Assembly: GCA_051652245.1 (NCBI GenBank)
Contig: JBOFTV010000066.1
Span: 1-60,555, forward strand
Reading direction: 5' to 3'
Origin: BHER01 sp051652245
GTDB lineage: Bacteria; Bacillota_I; Bacilli_A; Culicoidibacterales; Culicoidibacteraceae
DNA length: 60,555 nucleotides
Positions 33,304 to 42,134 of the stretch are shown piece after piece. Position 1 is the stretch's first letter. Every line of letters starts with the position of its first letter. Both the position numbers and the translations under genes were made by a program. The notes below the pieces were generated by a model. It had not been told where the DNA came from. It made no database searches and saw only the letters and a list, made by a program, of their open reading frames with translations.

Positions 33304-34480
33304 CCTTAGCTAAATTGGTGATTGTATTGATAATATCAATGGCTAAATTTTTCTTGCTATTAAGGGGAAAGTCAGCAACTAATCCATCACTATTAATCAG
33401 TCTAAGTGAGTTTGTTGCTGTATTAAAGTTTGTTAGATCATTCACAAGGATGTAGTCAAGATTTTTGACAATCAGTTTTTTTGTAGCATTTTGAAGATGA
33501 TCAGTATCTTCTGCGGCAAATCCAATTAATTGTTGTTGGCTTTGCTTTAAGCGGCCTAAGTGTTCAAGAATATCAATACTTCTAGTCAAGGGAATAGCGA
33601 GGTTATTGCTCATTTTTTTTATTTTATGAGAACTAACCGTTACAGGTTTATAGTCCGATACGGCAGCTGACATAAAGATAATATCGGCACGTGGATAATA
33701 TTCTAGCATCGATTCATGCATCTGCTCAGGCGTTTGGATGGCAATGGTTGTAATTAGAGGGTTAATTATTAAATTATTTGGCCCAATTACAAGGATAACA
33801 TCTGCTCCTAAACGTAAAGCAGCATCTGCTAAAGCCAGACCCATTTGGCCCGAAGATGTATTGCTAATATAACGAATTGGATCGAGATAAACACGAGTAG
33901 GTCCAGCACTTATTAGCACGGTTTTACCCCTCAGCTTGGAAGATGTGGTGCAGTGTGTATCAATAGCAGAATAAAGCTCATTTAAAGGCGCTAGGCGACC
34001 AATTCCCACAACCCCACAGGCAAGCATTCCAAAGTGTGGGGAAACAGTCAAAACGCCTGAATTTTGGAGTGTGAGCAGAGAACTCTGTAAAATAGGATTG
34101 TTATACATATGTGTATTCATCGCTGGGGCTAATAATAAAGGCGCAGTTTTAGCAGCTACAATTGTTGAAAGTAAATCATCAGCTAGTCCAAGTGCATATT
34201 TATTTATACTATTGTATGTAGCCGGAATAATAGCAATGAGATCAACATCTTGTGCAAGCATAATATGTGTGATTGAGCCTTCCTCCTCCAGACTAATCTC
34301 ATTTGTGAAAAAATTTTTCTTGCCAACGATTTTAATGATTTCATCATTGAAATTAAAACTGCTGGCATTTTTTGTCATGACAACATAGACAGTATGTCCA
34401 GAAGCAAGGAGTCTAACCAGTAATTCGGGTATTTTTTGAATTGCGATTGAGCCAGTTATGCCCAGTGTTATTTTAGCCAT
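33287..34480 (-). CDS. coaBC: bifunctional phosphopantothenoylcysteine decarboxylase/synthase
   Basis: CoaBC carries out two steps of coenzyme A synthesis: CTP-dependent joining of cysteine to phosphopantothenate (CoaB) and FMN-dependent decarboxylation (CoaC). The 397 residues have the flavoprotein CoaC domain (1 to about 175, with GITGSIAIQK and APAMNTHMYNNP) and the CoaB domain (about 190-395, with ISAGPTRVYLDPIRYISN, SSGQMG and AAVSDYKP). The start lies 18 bases after coaX in the minus-strand operon panT-coaX-coaBC. Confidence 0.95.
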   Translation of the reverse strand: MAKITLGITGSIAIQKIPELLVRLLASGHTVYVVMTKNASSFNFNDEIIKIVGKKNFFTNEISLEEEGSITHIMLAQDVDLIAIIPATYNSINKYALGLADDLLSTIVAAKTAPLLLAPAMNTHMYNNPILQSSLLTLQNSGVLTVSPHFGMLACGVVGIGRLAPLNELYSAIDTHCTTSSKLRGKTVLISAGPTRVYLDPIRYISNTSSGQMGLALADAALRLGADVILVIGPNNLIINPLITTIAIQTPEQMHESMLEYYPRADIIFMSAAVSDYKPVTVSSHKIKKMSNNLAIPLTRSIDILEHLGRLKQSQQQLIGFAAEDTDHLQNATKKLIVKNLDYILVNDLTNFNTATNSLRLINSDGLVADFPLNSKKNLAIDIINTITNLAKEKTPQ

Positions 34481-34498
34481 TATTTCAACAACCTTCCC

Positions 34499-35272
34499 TT
34501 ATTTATTCAAGTTATAAATGATTTGTAAGCCCTCTAAAACTAAGTTATTATCAATTATATCAATGTGCTTAGTGTATTTTTCAATAATTATTGCCTGCCC
34601 ACCAGTGGCAATGACTTGTGCTTGCGGTAGATTTAGCTCAGCTCGAATCCGTTCAATCATACCATCAATAAGACTAGAAAATCCATAAACAATACCTGAT
34701 TGGACAGCATGTTGTGTCGACCGACCAACAACAGTTGGAGGTGCAACAAGACTAAACCTAGGTAGTTTAGCAGCATTTTCAAATAATGAGAGTGCTGCTA
34801 ATTCTAATCCGGGAATAATTGCCCCACCAATAAAATCACCTTGTTGTGTAATAACAGTAATTGTTGTGGCAGTTCCCAAGTCAACAATTATTGCAGGACC
34901 ACCATACTTATTAAATGCAGCAACAGCTGCAACAATAAGATCGGCACCCGCATTTTTTGGCTCGTCGAGGCGAATATTTATCCCTGTTTTAACTCCAGGA
35001 CCAACAATGATTGGATGAACATTAAAATATATTTTACAGAGACGTTCAATTGTCAATAACATGTCAGGGACAACACTTGCAACAACAACAGCAGTGATGT
35101 CATCGGCCACAATAAATTTGTCAGCAAGCAATGCTTTAAATAAAATAGCATATTCATCGGCTGTCTTCTTAGCATCTGTTACGACCCTCCATGTATGTAG
35201 AATTTCAGACCTTTCGTTTTGAGATACACCAATAACCGTGTTTGTATTGCCAATATCGATAAGTAGTATCAT
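34499..35272 (-). CDS. coaX: type III pantothenate kinase
   Basis: CoaX phosphorylates pantothenate, the first step to CoA. The 257 residues start with the ASKHA phosphate motif MILLIDIGNTNTVIGV and carry GVKTGINIRLDEPKNAGADLI, the nucleotide-binding IIVDLGTATTITVI and GGAIIPGLELAALSLFE. GGAGG lies 10 bases upstream inside the end of panT. It is grouped with panT and coaBC, so uptake and use of pantothenate are co-expressed. Confidence 0.95.
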   Translation of the reverse strand: MILLIDIGNTNTVIGVSQNERSEILHTWRVVTDAKKTADEYAILFKALLADKFIVADDITAVVVASVVPDMLLTIERLCKIYFNVHPIIVGPGVKTGINIRLDEPKNAGADLIVAAVAAFNKYGGPAIIVDLGTATTITVITQQGDFIGGAIIPGLELAALSLFENAAKLPRFSLVAPPTVVGRSTQHAVQSGIVYGFSSLIDGMIERIRAELNLPQAQVIATGGQAIIIEKYTKHIDIIDNNLVLEGLQIIYNLNK

Positions 35273-35273
35273 C

Positions 35274-35852
35274 CTAGTTGCCTCCTTTTTTCTTTAGGCT
35301 TAGTGCTCTAATAATTGGGGGGACTAATATCAGTGCAATAATAATCTCGGGGATACCATTTGTAATGAAAATGAGCAAGAGTGCCTGAGCGGCCAATAAA
35401 TTATCGGAATTAAACATTGTATGATAAAAAAGATATAATCCGAATAGAACTAAACCAGAATGGATAGCACTGCTAGAGCCTGCAGTGATAAAAACAGACC
35501 AGCGTGGATACTTATTTTTGAGCACCAGGTACAAATATCCTGAAGTGACACCAAATAGGACACGGGGAACAATGGAAATAAGTGGATTATAGAAAGCAAA
35601 ACTAAAGAGACTAGGTTTAATAATGGCGTTTACAATACTTGATATTCCGAAAATAAACCCAACAATACCCCCAACAACAGGGCCCCCAACAATAGCAGCT
35701 ATTAAAACAGGGATATGCATCGTTGTTAGCGTAATTGGGCCAATTGAAATAAAGCCAAAAGAACTAAGTGTTAAAAAGGCACATAGCCCACCAAGGACAC
35801 CAATTAATGTAATATTGTAGACAAGCTTACGCCTGCTCAAGTAACTATTCAT
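35274..35852 (-). CDS. panT: ECF transporter S component, probably pantothenate-specific
   Basis: S components bind a vitamin in the membrane and pair with the EcfA1-A2-T module (1748-4236 here). The 192 residues are hydrophobic, with about six helices; the start NSYLSRRKLVYNITLIGVLGG, the ITLTTMHIPVLIAAIVGGPVVGGIVG pattern (about 43-68) and the ITNGIPEII sequence fit the S-component (ECF_trnsprt) fold. AAGGAG precedes ATG 35852; the frame is open upstream but lacks a site. Pantothenate specificity is inferred from coupling to coaX-coaBC. A long leader precedes it. Confidence 0.8.
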   Translation of the reverse strand: MNSYLSRRKLVYNITLIGVLGGLCAFLTLSSFGFISIGPITLTTMHIPVLIAAIVGGPVVGGIVGFIFGISSIVNAIIKPSLFSFAFYNPLISIVPRVLFGVTSGYLYLVLKNKYPRWSVFITAGSSSAIHSGLVLFGLYLFYHTMFNSDNLLAAQALLLIFITNGIPEIIIALILVPPIIRALSLKKKGGN

Positions 35853-36035
35853 AAAAAAACTCCTTAAATTTAGGCTTGCAAAAGGCAATGCCGGATTCTT
35901 GAGACGCTATTTCTTTTTTCAATAACCGAAGTAAATGTACGCTAATAATGTAGTCGCACTTCAGGAGGATATCAAAATAAAAAGTTGAAATAGTTGTCTT
36001 ATTAAAGTATATCAAAAAAAAGGTGTAAATAGCAA
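35853..36035 (-). promoter_or_regulatory. panT promoter and long leader
   Basis: On the minus strand TTGCTA (36035-36030), 18 bases, then extended -10 TGATATACT (TATACT at 36011-36006). This leaves a leader of roughly 145 bases before the ATG. It contains a probable stem (CCTGAAGT/ACTTCGG, about 35927-35966) and, at the end, CCTAAATTTAAGG, whose left half could pair with the ribosome binding site. No known riboswitch core was recognised. Confidence 0.4.
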
Positions 36036-36094
36036 AAAAAATACTAAAAAGAATAATAATCAAATCATTTCTTTATCTCTAAGCAAAAATATAG

Positions 36095-36100
36095 TATAAT
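36095..36100 (+). promoter_or_regulatory. -10 of AI-2E permease operon
   Basis: TATAAT at 36095-36100, 34 bases before the ATG; the -35 region is poor (TTTATC-like). Confidence 0.45.
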
Positions 36101-36133
36101 GATTAGAAAAAGAAGAAGAGGAGGTAAAAGAAG

Positions 36134-37252
36134 ATGAGAGGTCTTACAATAAGTGACCGACGTAATTTTATGATATTTACTATCATACTAGGAGTAGTAC
36201 TGCTAAGAATTGATTTGTTTGGTAATTATTTATCTTCATTTTTCGGTTTAATATCACCGTTACTGGTGGGCGTGGGAATTGCATTTCTGTTAAATCGACC
36301 AATGATTTTCTTTGAAAAATTAATTAGGAAGATTTATAAGAAACAGAGTGCCTTGCCCAGAATCACAGCGGTGATTTTGTCTTATATTCTGTTAGTAATG
36401 TTTATTATAGGAATAATAAGTGTTGTTGTCCCGCAATTAATTATTAGTGGAAACACTTTTTATCGAAATTTGGACCAATATCAGGAGAATTTAGAAAATC
36501 TAATTGAGTTCACAAATCAGTGGTTCGTACTTGAGGAATTAAATATTGATGAGATTGTTGCAACGGTTGTTGATGTTTTAAGTAAAAGTGCTGCAACATT
36601 AATCCCAAATCTTTTGGCGTGGACATCAAATGTTTTCACAGTGGTTGTTACTTCAATATTTGCAGTGGTATTTTCATTTTATTTTCTTATAGGAAAAGAG
36701 AAGAAAATTACAGTTATTAGAAATATGATTTTGGTGTATGGGAAGGAAAAAGTGTATAGAAATATCAGTTATCTGTATCATATAACGGTTGAAATTTTCA
36801 ACAAATATGTGATTGGCCAAATTACTGAGGCGATGATTTTAGCGACATTATGTTACCTGGGAATGAAAGTTTTTGGGTTTGAATATAGCCTACTAATTAG
36901 CGTATTAATTGGTATTACGGCATTGGTGCCAATTGTTGGCGCTTATGTTGGTGGTGGGATAGCATTTTTCTTACTCGTTATAATTTCACCGATGCAAGGT
37001 ATGCTGTTTCTTGTATATCTTATTGTCCTGCAGCAAGTTGAAAATACGTTTATTTATCCCCATGTAGTTGGAACTTCATTAGGATTACCACCATTATTTG
37101 TAATGTTGGCTGTTATTATTGGAGGTGGACTCTTTGGTTTTACCGGAATGATTTTAGGCGTTCCGGTGATGGCAATTATATTTACAGTCATTAAAAATGA
37201 CCTAGATCAGCAATTAGTAATTGAAAAGGAGCATATAAATGAAGAGAAATAA
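36134..37252 (+). CDS. AI-2E family (PerM-like) membrane protein
   Basis: This family (UPF0118) holds eight-helix permeases with proposed roles in autoinducer-2 or ion export; function is mostly unproven. The 372 residues have hydrophobic pairs at about 12-55, a helix near 75-100, a soluble loop (about 105-155), and a C-terminal set of helices with the family's ALVPIVGAYVGGG, QQVENTFIYPHVVG and GLPPLFVMLAVIIGGGLFG. AGGAGG precedes the ATG. It overlaps the aminotransferase by 14 bases and heads an operon. Confidence 0.88.
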   Translation: MRGLTISDRRNFMIFTIILGVVLLRIDLFGNYLSSFFGLISPLLVGVGIAFLLNRPMIFFEKLIRKIYKKQSALPRITAVILSYILLVMFIIGIISVVVPQLIISGNTFYRNLDQYQENLENLIEFTNQWFVLEELNIDEIVATVVDVLSKSAATLIPNLLAWTSNVFTVVVTSIFAVVFSFYFLIGKEKKITVIRNMILVYGKEKVYRNISYLYHITVEIFNKYVIGQITEAMILATLCYLGMKVFGFEYSLLISVLIGITALVPIVGAYVGGGIAFFLLVIISPMQGMLFLVYLIVLQQVENTFIYPHVVGTSLGLPPLFVMLAVIIGGGLFGFTGMILGVPVMAIIFTVIKNDLDQQLVIEKEHINEEK

Positions 37253-38378
37253 GTTAATTATGGCCCCCGGTCCTACAAATGTTCCACAGGTTTATATGGA
37301 TGAGTTAGCACTAGAATTTCCGCACCATCGAACACAAGAATTTGCCGATTTGATGGGTAAACTATCAAATAACATAGCTAAGTTACTTCACGTTGAGGAT
37401 GGCGAAGTGCTGCTATTTACCTCATCTGGAACAGGAGCAATGGAATCAACAGTTGTGAATTTCTTTTGTCATGGTGATAGTGTTTTGGTTATTGACATTG
37501 GTTTTTTTGGTCAGCGATATAAAACACTATGTGAACGTTTTGGTTTGAATGTGATTAGTTTATCATACCAAGTTGGTGAAACATACAATCTTGAAGAGGT
37601 TAAACAAGCAATAGCAGATAATCCACATATTAGAGCAATTTTCGTCACACATCATGAAACGTCAACAGGTGTATTAAATGATGTAGAAGCGTTAGGGCAG
37701 TTAACAGCTAAAATGGAGGATACATTATTAATTGTTGATTCAATTAGTGGTGCAATTATTCATCCCCTAAAAATGAAGCAATGGCATATTGACGTGCTTT
37801 CGGGTGGTTCACAAAAAGGATTTTTAATTCCACCTGGATTAAGTTTTGTTTGTCTAAGCCAAAAAGCTCTAGCTTGTATTGAAAGATCAACAATGCCACG
37901 TTACTATTGGGACTACCAAATGATGCTAGACATGGCTAAAAAGGGCCAAACACCTTCAACACCAGCTATTAACCTGATGGGGGCTATGCTAAAGTCTACA
38001 GAAGACTTACTCATGGAGGGTCTAGAAAAGACTTGGAATCACCATCAGAATTTAAGAAACTATCTAGAAGAAGTATTGGTAAAACACCAGCTGAAATTAG
38101 CGGTAGAAAATCCAGCTATTCGGGGAAATGTGGTTGTCCCCTTCTACCTACCCGAAGGAGCGAATAGTCTGGAGGTGTGTGCCTTATTGGAAACAGAGCA
38201 TAATATAATTATTGTTCCAGGACTCGGACCACAGGCAGCTAAAATGGTGCGCGTGGGCATCATTGGACCATTAAATGAGCAAGATGTTGACATCTTTATC
38301 AATGCACTTAAGTTAACACTTATAAAATTATACAATATAGTAATCAAACATGTAGAAAAGAAAGGATGTCATTTATGA
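37239..38378 (+). CDS. class V aminotransferase (alanine-glyoxylate/serine type)
   Basis: This PLP enzyme belongs to the group of alanine-glyoxylate, serine-pyruvate and PucG-like aminotransferases. The 379 residues begin MAPGPTNVPQ and have FTSSGTGAMES for the cofactor phosphate, VDSISGA with the cofactor-binding Asp, SGGSQKGFLIPPGLSF with the Schiff-base Lys, and the C-terminal RVGIIG substrate Arg. AAAAGGAG precedes the ATG. It overlaps the permease in front and the P-loop gene behind by 4 bases, so all three are coupled. Amino donor and acceptor are not known. Confidence 0.88.
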   Translation: MKRNKLIMAPGPTNVPQVYMDELALEFPHHRTQEFADLMGKLSNNIAKLLHVEDGEVLLFTSSGTGAMESTVVNFFCHGDSVLVIDIGFFGQRYKTLCERFGLNVISLSYQVGETYNLEEVKQAIADNPHIRAIFVTHHETSTGVLNDVEALGQLTAKMEDTLLIVDSISGAIIHPLKMKQWHIDVLSGGSQKGFLIPPGLSFVCLSQKALACIERSTMPRYYWDYQMMLDMAKKGQTPSTPAINLMGAMLKSTEDLLMEGLEKTWNHHQNLRNYLEEVLVKHQLKLAVENPAIRGNVVVPFYLPEGANSLEVCALLETEHNIIIVPGLGPQAAKMVRVGIIGPLNEQDVDIFINALKLTLIKLYNIVIKHVEKKGCHL

Positions 38379-40102
38379 GTTTTATATTTGAATTAGGAAG
38401 AGATACAGCAGTATTAAATTTTACTGCTCAATATTGTGAAACAAAAGTTGAGGTACTAGAAAGTGTGGGGTTTGAAAAAGTATTATTATCATACCTTGCA
38501 AAAATTAAGAAAAGAGATACACCAACGTATCAATATTTATTAGATGGTAGAACTGTAGATATTGAAGCTATGCAAGGAGAAATGCAACAACTATTTAAGT
38601 TATTGTTGGTGCTAGATCCAAATGAAATTATTGCATCAAATACGCTGTACAAGGGCTATTTAGTCGACCACGAAGCATTTATCGGTTGTGTGGAAGAAAT
38701 TTATAGTTACTGGAGAAAATTGGGGAGGTATGCAATTGCCTACAATGCTCAGTATCAAAAAGGGATTCAAAATACGCAATTTATTGAAACGCATGCTAGA
38801 TTTTCAGCGCTAATTTTAACAACATATCGTGTAATCAGTGAGAAAATAAAAGGATCTAAAAATCGTGTGTACCGTCAACTAATAGCAGGAGTTAATGCAG
38901 GTCTAGTCGTAAATAAAACGGTTTACCCCTTAACAGATCAATTATATAGTGAGCTTTTCGATATCCCAATGATAGAATCAATCGTTTTACACCCCCCCTT
39001 TATTACTTATCCAAAGAAAAATACAAGAAAAGGAATCTTTAATGAGGTTTTTGAAAATCCATTAAAAGGGATTGAATTAGAAGGAAAAGATTATTTCTGC
39101 TATCCTGCTAAAGTAGGAGATTTAATGGCCTTTGTTTACTTTCATAAAGATTTTATGGCACAAGGGGTTACACTCTGTAATCTATTTGAATTAGCGGATT
39201 TAGAAGAAGCGATGACAACAAAACCAGATCTGATTTATGTATATGGAGTTCCAGATGGTAAAGAAGATACAGTGTTTTATAAAGATGAAGCAAATGATAT
39301 GTATATTGGATATGCCTCGTACAGTGAAAACATCGATTATTTTGGCTATATGAAAAAAATGATCTTAACAATTCATAATGTTAAGATGATTGATCAAAAG
39401 GCACTGCCATTACATGGTGCAATGGCTAATATTATGATGACAAATGGGAAGACAAAGAATATTATTATTATTGGAGATTCAGGGGCTGGAAAATCAGAGA
39501 CATTAGAGGCATTAAGAACAATTGGAGAACAATATATCAAAGATATTAAAATAATTTTTGATGATATGGGAGTGTTAAGCCAACAGGATAATAGCCTAGT
39601 TGCACACGGAACAGAAATTGGAGCATTCGTTCGTTTAGACGATTTAGATGTGGGTTACGCTTATAAGGAAATTGATAGAAGTATCTTCATGAATCCAGAT
39701 AGAATTAATGCGCGTATTGTAATTCCTGTTGCAACATATGAAGAAATAACAAAGAAATACCCGATTGATCTATTTCTCTACGCTAACAATTATGAAGCTA
39801 CAGATGCGTTATCATTTTTTGATAATGGAGATGACGCTCTAGCTGTCTTTAAAGCAGGGGCACGTATTGCTAAAGGAACAACAAGTGAAATTGGCTTGGT
39901 AGAAACATATTTTGCCAACCCATTTGGTCCAGTACAAAGGCAAGAGCAAACTGATGTACTCTTAGATGAATATTTTGCGAAATTAGCAAGTAGTACAACC
40001 AAAATGGGCCAAATCAGGACAAAATTGGGAATTCCTGGAAATGAGCATTCTGGTCCAAAGCAAGCAGCAATTTCATTGTTAGAGTACCTGCAAGAAATGT
40101 AA
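38375..40102 (+). CDS. PEPCK/HPr-kinase-like P-loop protein
   Basis: I cannot assign a reaction. The 575 residues have a helical N-terminal part (1 to about 190) and a C-terminal nucleotide domain with Walker A GDSGAGKSETLEAL (about 366-379), followed by IIFDDMG. That K-S-E ending of the P loop is typical of the HPr kinase/PEP carboxykinase fold. ATG 38375 is chosen because AAAGGATG sits 6-7 bases upstream; ATG 38366 overlaps that site. It is translationally coupled to the aminotransferase, so a kinase or carboxykinase step on a three-carbon or amino acid compound is one guess. Confidence 0.72.
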   Translation: MSFIFELGRDTAVLNFTAQYCETKVEVLESVGFEKVLLSYLAKIKKRDTPTYQYLLDGRTVDIEAMQGEMQQLFKLLLVLDPNEIIASNTLYKGYLVDHEAFIGCVEEIYSYWRKLGRYAIAYNAQYQKGIQNTQFIETHARFSALILTTYRVISEKIKGSKNRVYRQLIAGVNAGLVVNKTVYPLTDQLYSELFDIPMIESIVLHPPFITYPKKNTRKGIFNEVFENPLKGIELEGKDYFCYPAKVGDLMAFVYFHKDFMAQGVTLCNLFELADLEEAMTTKPDLIYVYGVPDGKEDTVFYKDEANDMYIGYASYSENIDYFGYMKKMILTIHNVKMIDQKALPLHGAMANIMMTNGKTKNIIIIGDSGAGKSETLEALRTIGEQYIKDIKIIFDDMGVLSQQDNSLVAHGTEIGAFVRLDDLDVGYAYKEIDRSIFMNPDRINARIVIPVATYEEITKKYPIDLFLYANNYEATDALSFFDNGDDALAVFKAGARIAKGTTSEIGLVETYFANPFGPVQRQEQTDVLLDEYFAKLASSTTKMGQIRTKLGIPGNEHSGPKQAAISLLEYLQEM

Positions 40103-40151
40103 GTAATTGGGCTAACAATTTTTATCTTTAAAGCAGAAAGAGGGATATAAG

Positions 40152-40424
40152 ATGAACTTTATTACGGGAGAAAATAAAATATACTTAAGGGATGATGATG
40201 GTAAAGAAATTGCCTTTATTAGGTTTGAAAAAAGTGGGGAATTACTGGTAAGTGTTGAGGAAACCTTTGTAGATAGATCACTGCGTGGGCAAGGGATTGC
40301 AGCGATGCTAGTTGAAGCTTTAGTTGTCCATGCACGTGAACGTCAAATTAAGCTTGAGCCAGTGTGCCCATATGTTGTTAAGTCATTTGAACTCAATAAA
40401 CAGTACGCTGATGTAAAAGCATAA
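40152..40424 (+). CDS. small GNAT-type N-acetyltransferase (YjdJ-like)
   Basis: The 90 residues match the short acetyltransferase group of the GNAT superfamily: VDRSLRGQGIAAMLVEALVVHARE is the acetyl-CoA-binding region (R/Q-x-x-G-x-A pattern), followed by LEPVCPYVVKSFELN. The protein is complete at this size for the group. GAGGGATA precedes the ATG. It is probably the last gene of the permease-aminotransferase operon, 49 bases after the P-loop gene. The substrate is unknown. Confidence 0.85.
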   Translation: MNFITGENKIYLRDDDGKEIAFIRFEKSGELLVSVEETFVDRSLRGQGIAAMLVEALVVHARERQIKLEPVCPYVVKSFELNKQYADVKA

Positions 40425-40466
40425 AAAGTTTTTTTATGGGAAGCTTATAAAATTTAAATTAGTTAG

Positions 40467-40512
40467 CAATCAAGCCTTTTAATTTGGAAAATTCTGCTCA
40501 TAGGTTTGATTG
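40467..40512. other. hairpin of unknown role after the acetyltransferase
   Basis: CAATCAAGCC (40467-40476) pairs with GGTTTGATTG (40503-40512) with one G-T pair and a 26-base loop. There is no T run, so it is not a plain terminator. It lies between the acetyltransferase and the shared terminator. Confidence 0.4.
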
Positions 40513-40551
40513 GCTTATCCGGCTACAATTATTTAGAAGGCAATCATAGAT

Positions 40552-40596
40552 AAAAAGAAACGCTAACATTTTTAAAGAATGTTAGCGTTTCTTTTT
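40552..40596. terminator. bidirectional terminator between acetyltransferase and LCP gene
   Basis: A perfect 19-base stem: 40552-40570 pairs with 40578-40596 over a 7-base loop, with A-rich and T-rich ends. It can stop both convergent genes. Confidence 0.9.
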
Positions 40597-40610
40597 AGTG
40601 GTTACTATTA

Positions 40611-41858
40611 TTATCTGTATTGCTTTACATCATTAGGGTCAGTAATATCATCACCAACGCTTAGTAAAGGGCTTGTGGGAAAGGCTGCAGGGAGAGGATC
40701 ACTTTTAATTGTAAAATCAAAAACCTCAGGTGAAAAAGGGCTATTACGATTAGAAAGGGAATGAAAAATTTTCTTTCTAATATCTTCGATACTTTCAATT
40801 GGAACACGACTAAAGTAGAGTTTTTGTTGAATTCTGTGACCCATGAAATTTCCACCAATACCAGCAAGCTGAGTGGTCCTCATTTGGAAGGCACTATTTT
40901 TGCCACTGCTTTTAGATGCGAGTAGATTTTTTCCTAGATCGGCAAAGCTTATAAACTGATCACTAGGGACATTTGTATCAATACTATCACCAACGGCATT
41001 TAATATTGATGCAGCTGAAGTAATGGCACTAGATGAAGTGGCTTTAGTTATAACGGACTTAATTAATTCAGATTGGCGCAAGCTTCTGCCAAAATCATTG
41101 TCATAATGACGTGAGCGGGCCAAAGCGAGGGCTTGCTCGCCATTAACGGTTTGTGGACCAAAGTGATTAAAGCAAATAGCAAAAGGGTTTCTTTGGCTAT
41201 CGTGTTCACACCATTGGTCATTATTAGCTTTTAATTTGGGATTCAAGTATGCTCCATCGGAAGGGTCACCTGGATAAGCATTAAAACCTTCGCGCAGATC
41301 AGGTACATCCATTTCAACACCGCCTAAGGCATCAACGATATTGACAAAACCATTAAAATCAATACTAATATAATAGTTTATTTTAGTATCAAGCAAGTCC
41401 TCAAGTGTCGTCTGTAAGCAACTTGCACTTGTAGCGTGAGTAATTTTGTCGAAATAGCCAGCTCCCCAGTCACATGTTTTACCAAATGGAACGAAAGAGT
41501 CACGAGGAATAGCAACTGCTTCAGCATAATTTTGCTGCGGATTAATAGTAAAAAGATTAATTGAGTCAGCAAGCGATGCTTGACCATCATCACCATTTGT
41601 ACCAATTCCAATAAAAAGAATTGAAAAAGGATCAGTTTTAATATCTTCAACAACTTCGGCAGGGGGTAATTCATTAGAATTAATGTTAGTAATAGTTGTT
41701 TGCAGTGTTTGGTAGACACTATAGAAATACCAAGCAGAAGATGATAGTATTATGGCTAATAGGATGCTGATACTGATAAAAAACTTCTTACGCGTTTTTC
41801 GTTTCTTTAGCTTTTTTAGTTGTACTTTATCTTGCCTTGACAGGGTTTGGTTTTGCAT
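40611..41858 (-). CDS. LytR-CpsA-Psr family wall glycopolymer ligase, copy 1
   Basis: LCP proteins attach teichoic acids or capsule to peptidoglycan outside the membrane. The 415 residues have a basic start, one membrane helix (about 26-46) and the LCP domain with VAIPRDSFV, KITHA, DALGGVEMDVPDLREGF and ALARSRHYDNDFGRSLRQ, holding the Arg/Asp residues for the lipid pyrophosphate. Four cysteines (in KTCDW, ASCLQ, QWCEH, AICF) recur in copy 2. ATG 41858 follows AGAGGTGA; the frame opens earlier without a site. The minus-strand promoter is TTGAAT-17-TATAAT. Confidence 0.9.
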   Translation of the reverse strand: MQNQTLSRQDKVQLKKLKKRKTRKKFFISISILLAIILSSSAWYFYSVYQTLQTTITNINSNELPPAEVVEDIKTDPFSILFIGIGTNGDDGQASLADSINLFTINPQQNYAEAVAIPRDSFVPFGKTCDWGAGYFDKITHATSASCLQTTLEDLLDTKINYYISIDFNGFVNIVDALGGVEMDVPDLREGFNAYPGDPSDGAYLNPKLKANNDQWCEHDSQRNPFAICFNHFGPQTVNGEQALALARSRHYDNDFGRSLRQSELIKSVITKATSSSAITSAASILNAVGDSIDTNVPSDQFISFADLGKNLLASKSSGKNSAFQMRTTQLAGIGGNFMGHRIQQKLYFSRVPIESIEDIRKKIFHSLSNRNSPFSPEVFDFTIKSDPLPAAFPTSPLLSVGDDITDPNDVKQYR

Positions 41859-41889
41859 AGTTTCACCTCTAAAATTTCTTGTAATATTA

Positions 41890-41918
41890 ATTATAAGTGA
41901 TTTGTGTTTGAAATTCAA
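41890..41918 (-). promoter_or_regulatory. LCP copy 1 promoter
   Basis: On the minus strand TTGAAT (41918-41913), 17 bases, TATAAT (41895-41890), 32 bases before the ATG. Confidence 0.65.
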
Positions 41919-42065
41919 TATTTTTCATCTTCTACCACAGTAAATTTAGGGGGATTTTAGTTAAATAATCTGAATTTGATGTTTCGTGTGTATTATTGAT
42001 CTGATTAAAGAAGTAAACTCCGGTGAAAACCAGCAGAAAAATGTTACTAATAACAGTGTAGAAGA

Positions 42066-42095
42066 CTTCATTATTTTAATGAAGTAGTGTATAAT
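42066..42095 (+). promoter_or_regulatory. promoter with palindromic operator
   Basis: CTTCATTA (42066-42073) and TAATGAAG (42077-42084) form an 8-3-8 palindrome. It covers the place of the -35 element and ends 5 bases before TATAAT (42090-42095). Its position suggests a repressor site, although a DNA hairpin or chance in AT-rich sequence is possible. Confidence 0.5.
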
Positions 42096-42134
42096 ATAGC
42101 AAAGGGCTATATTCCTAGAGAAGGGACATGTTAT

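Noticed and set aside
35845..36063. 72-codon minus-strand frame before panT
   Set aside because: It lies in the panT leader, has no ribosome binding site and mixes promoter sequence with a hydrophobic false start.
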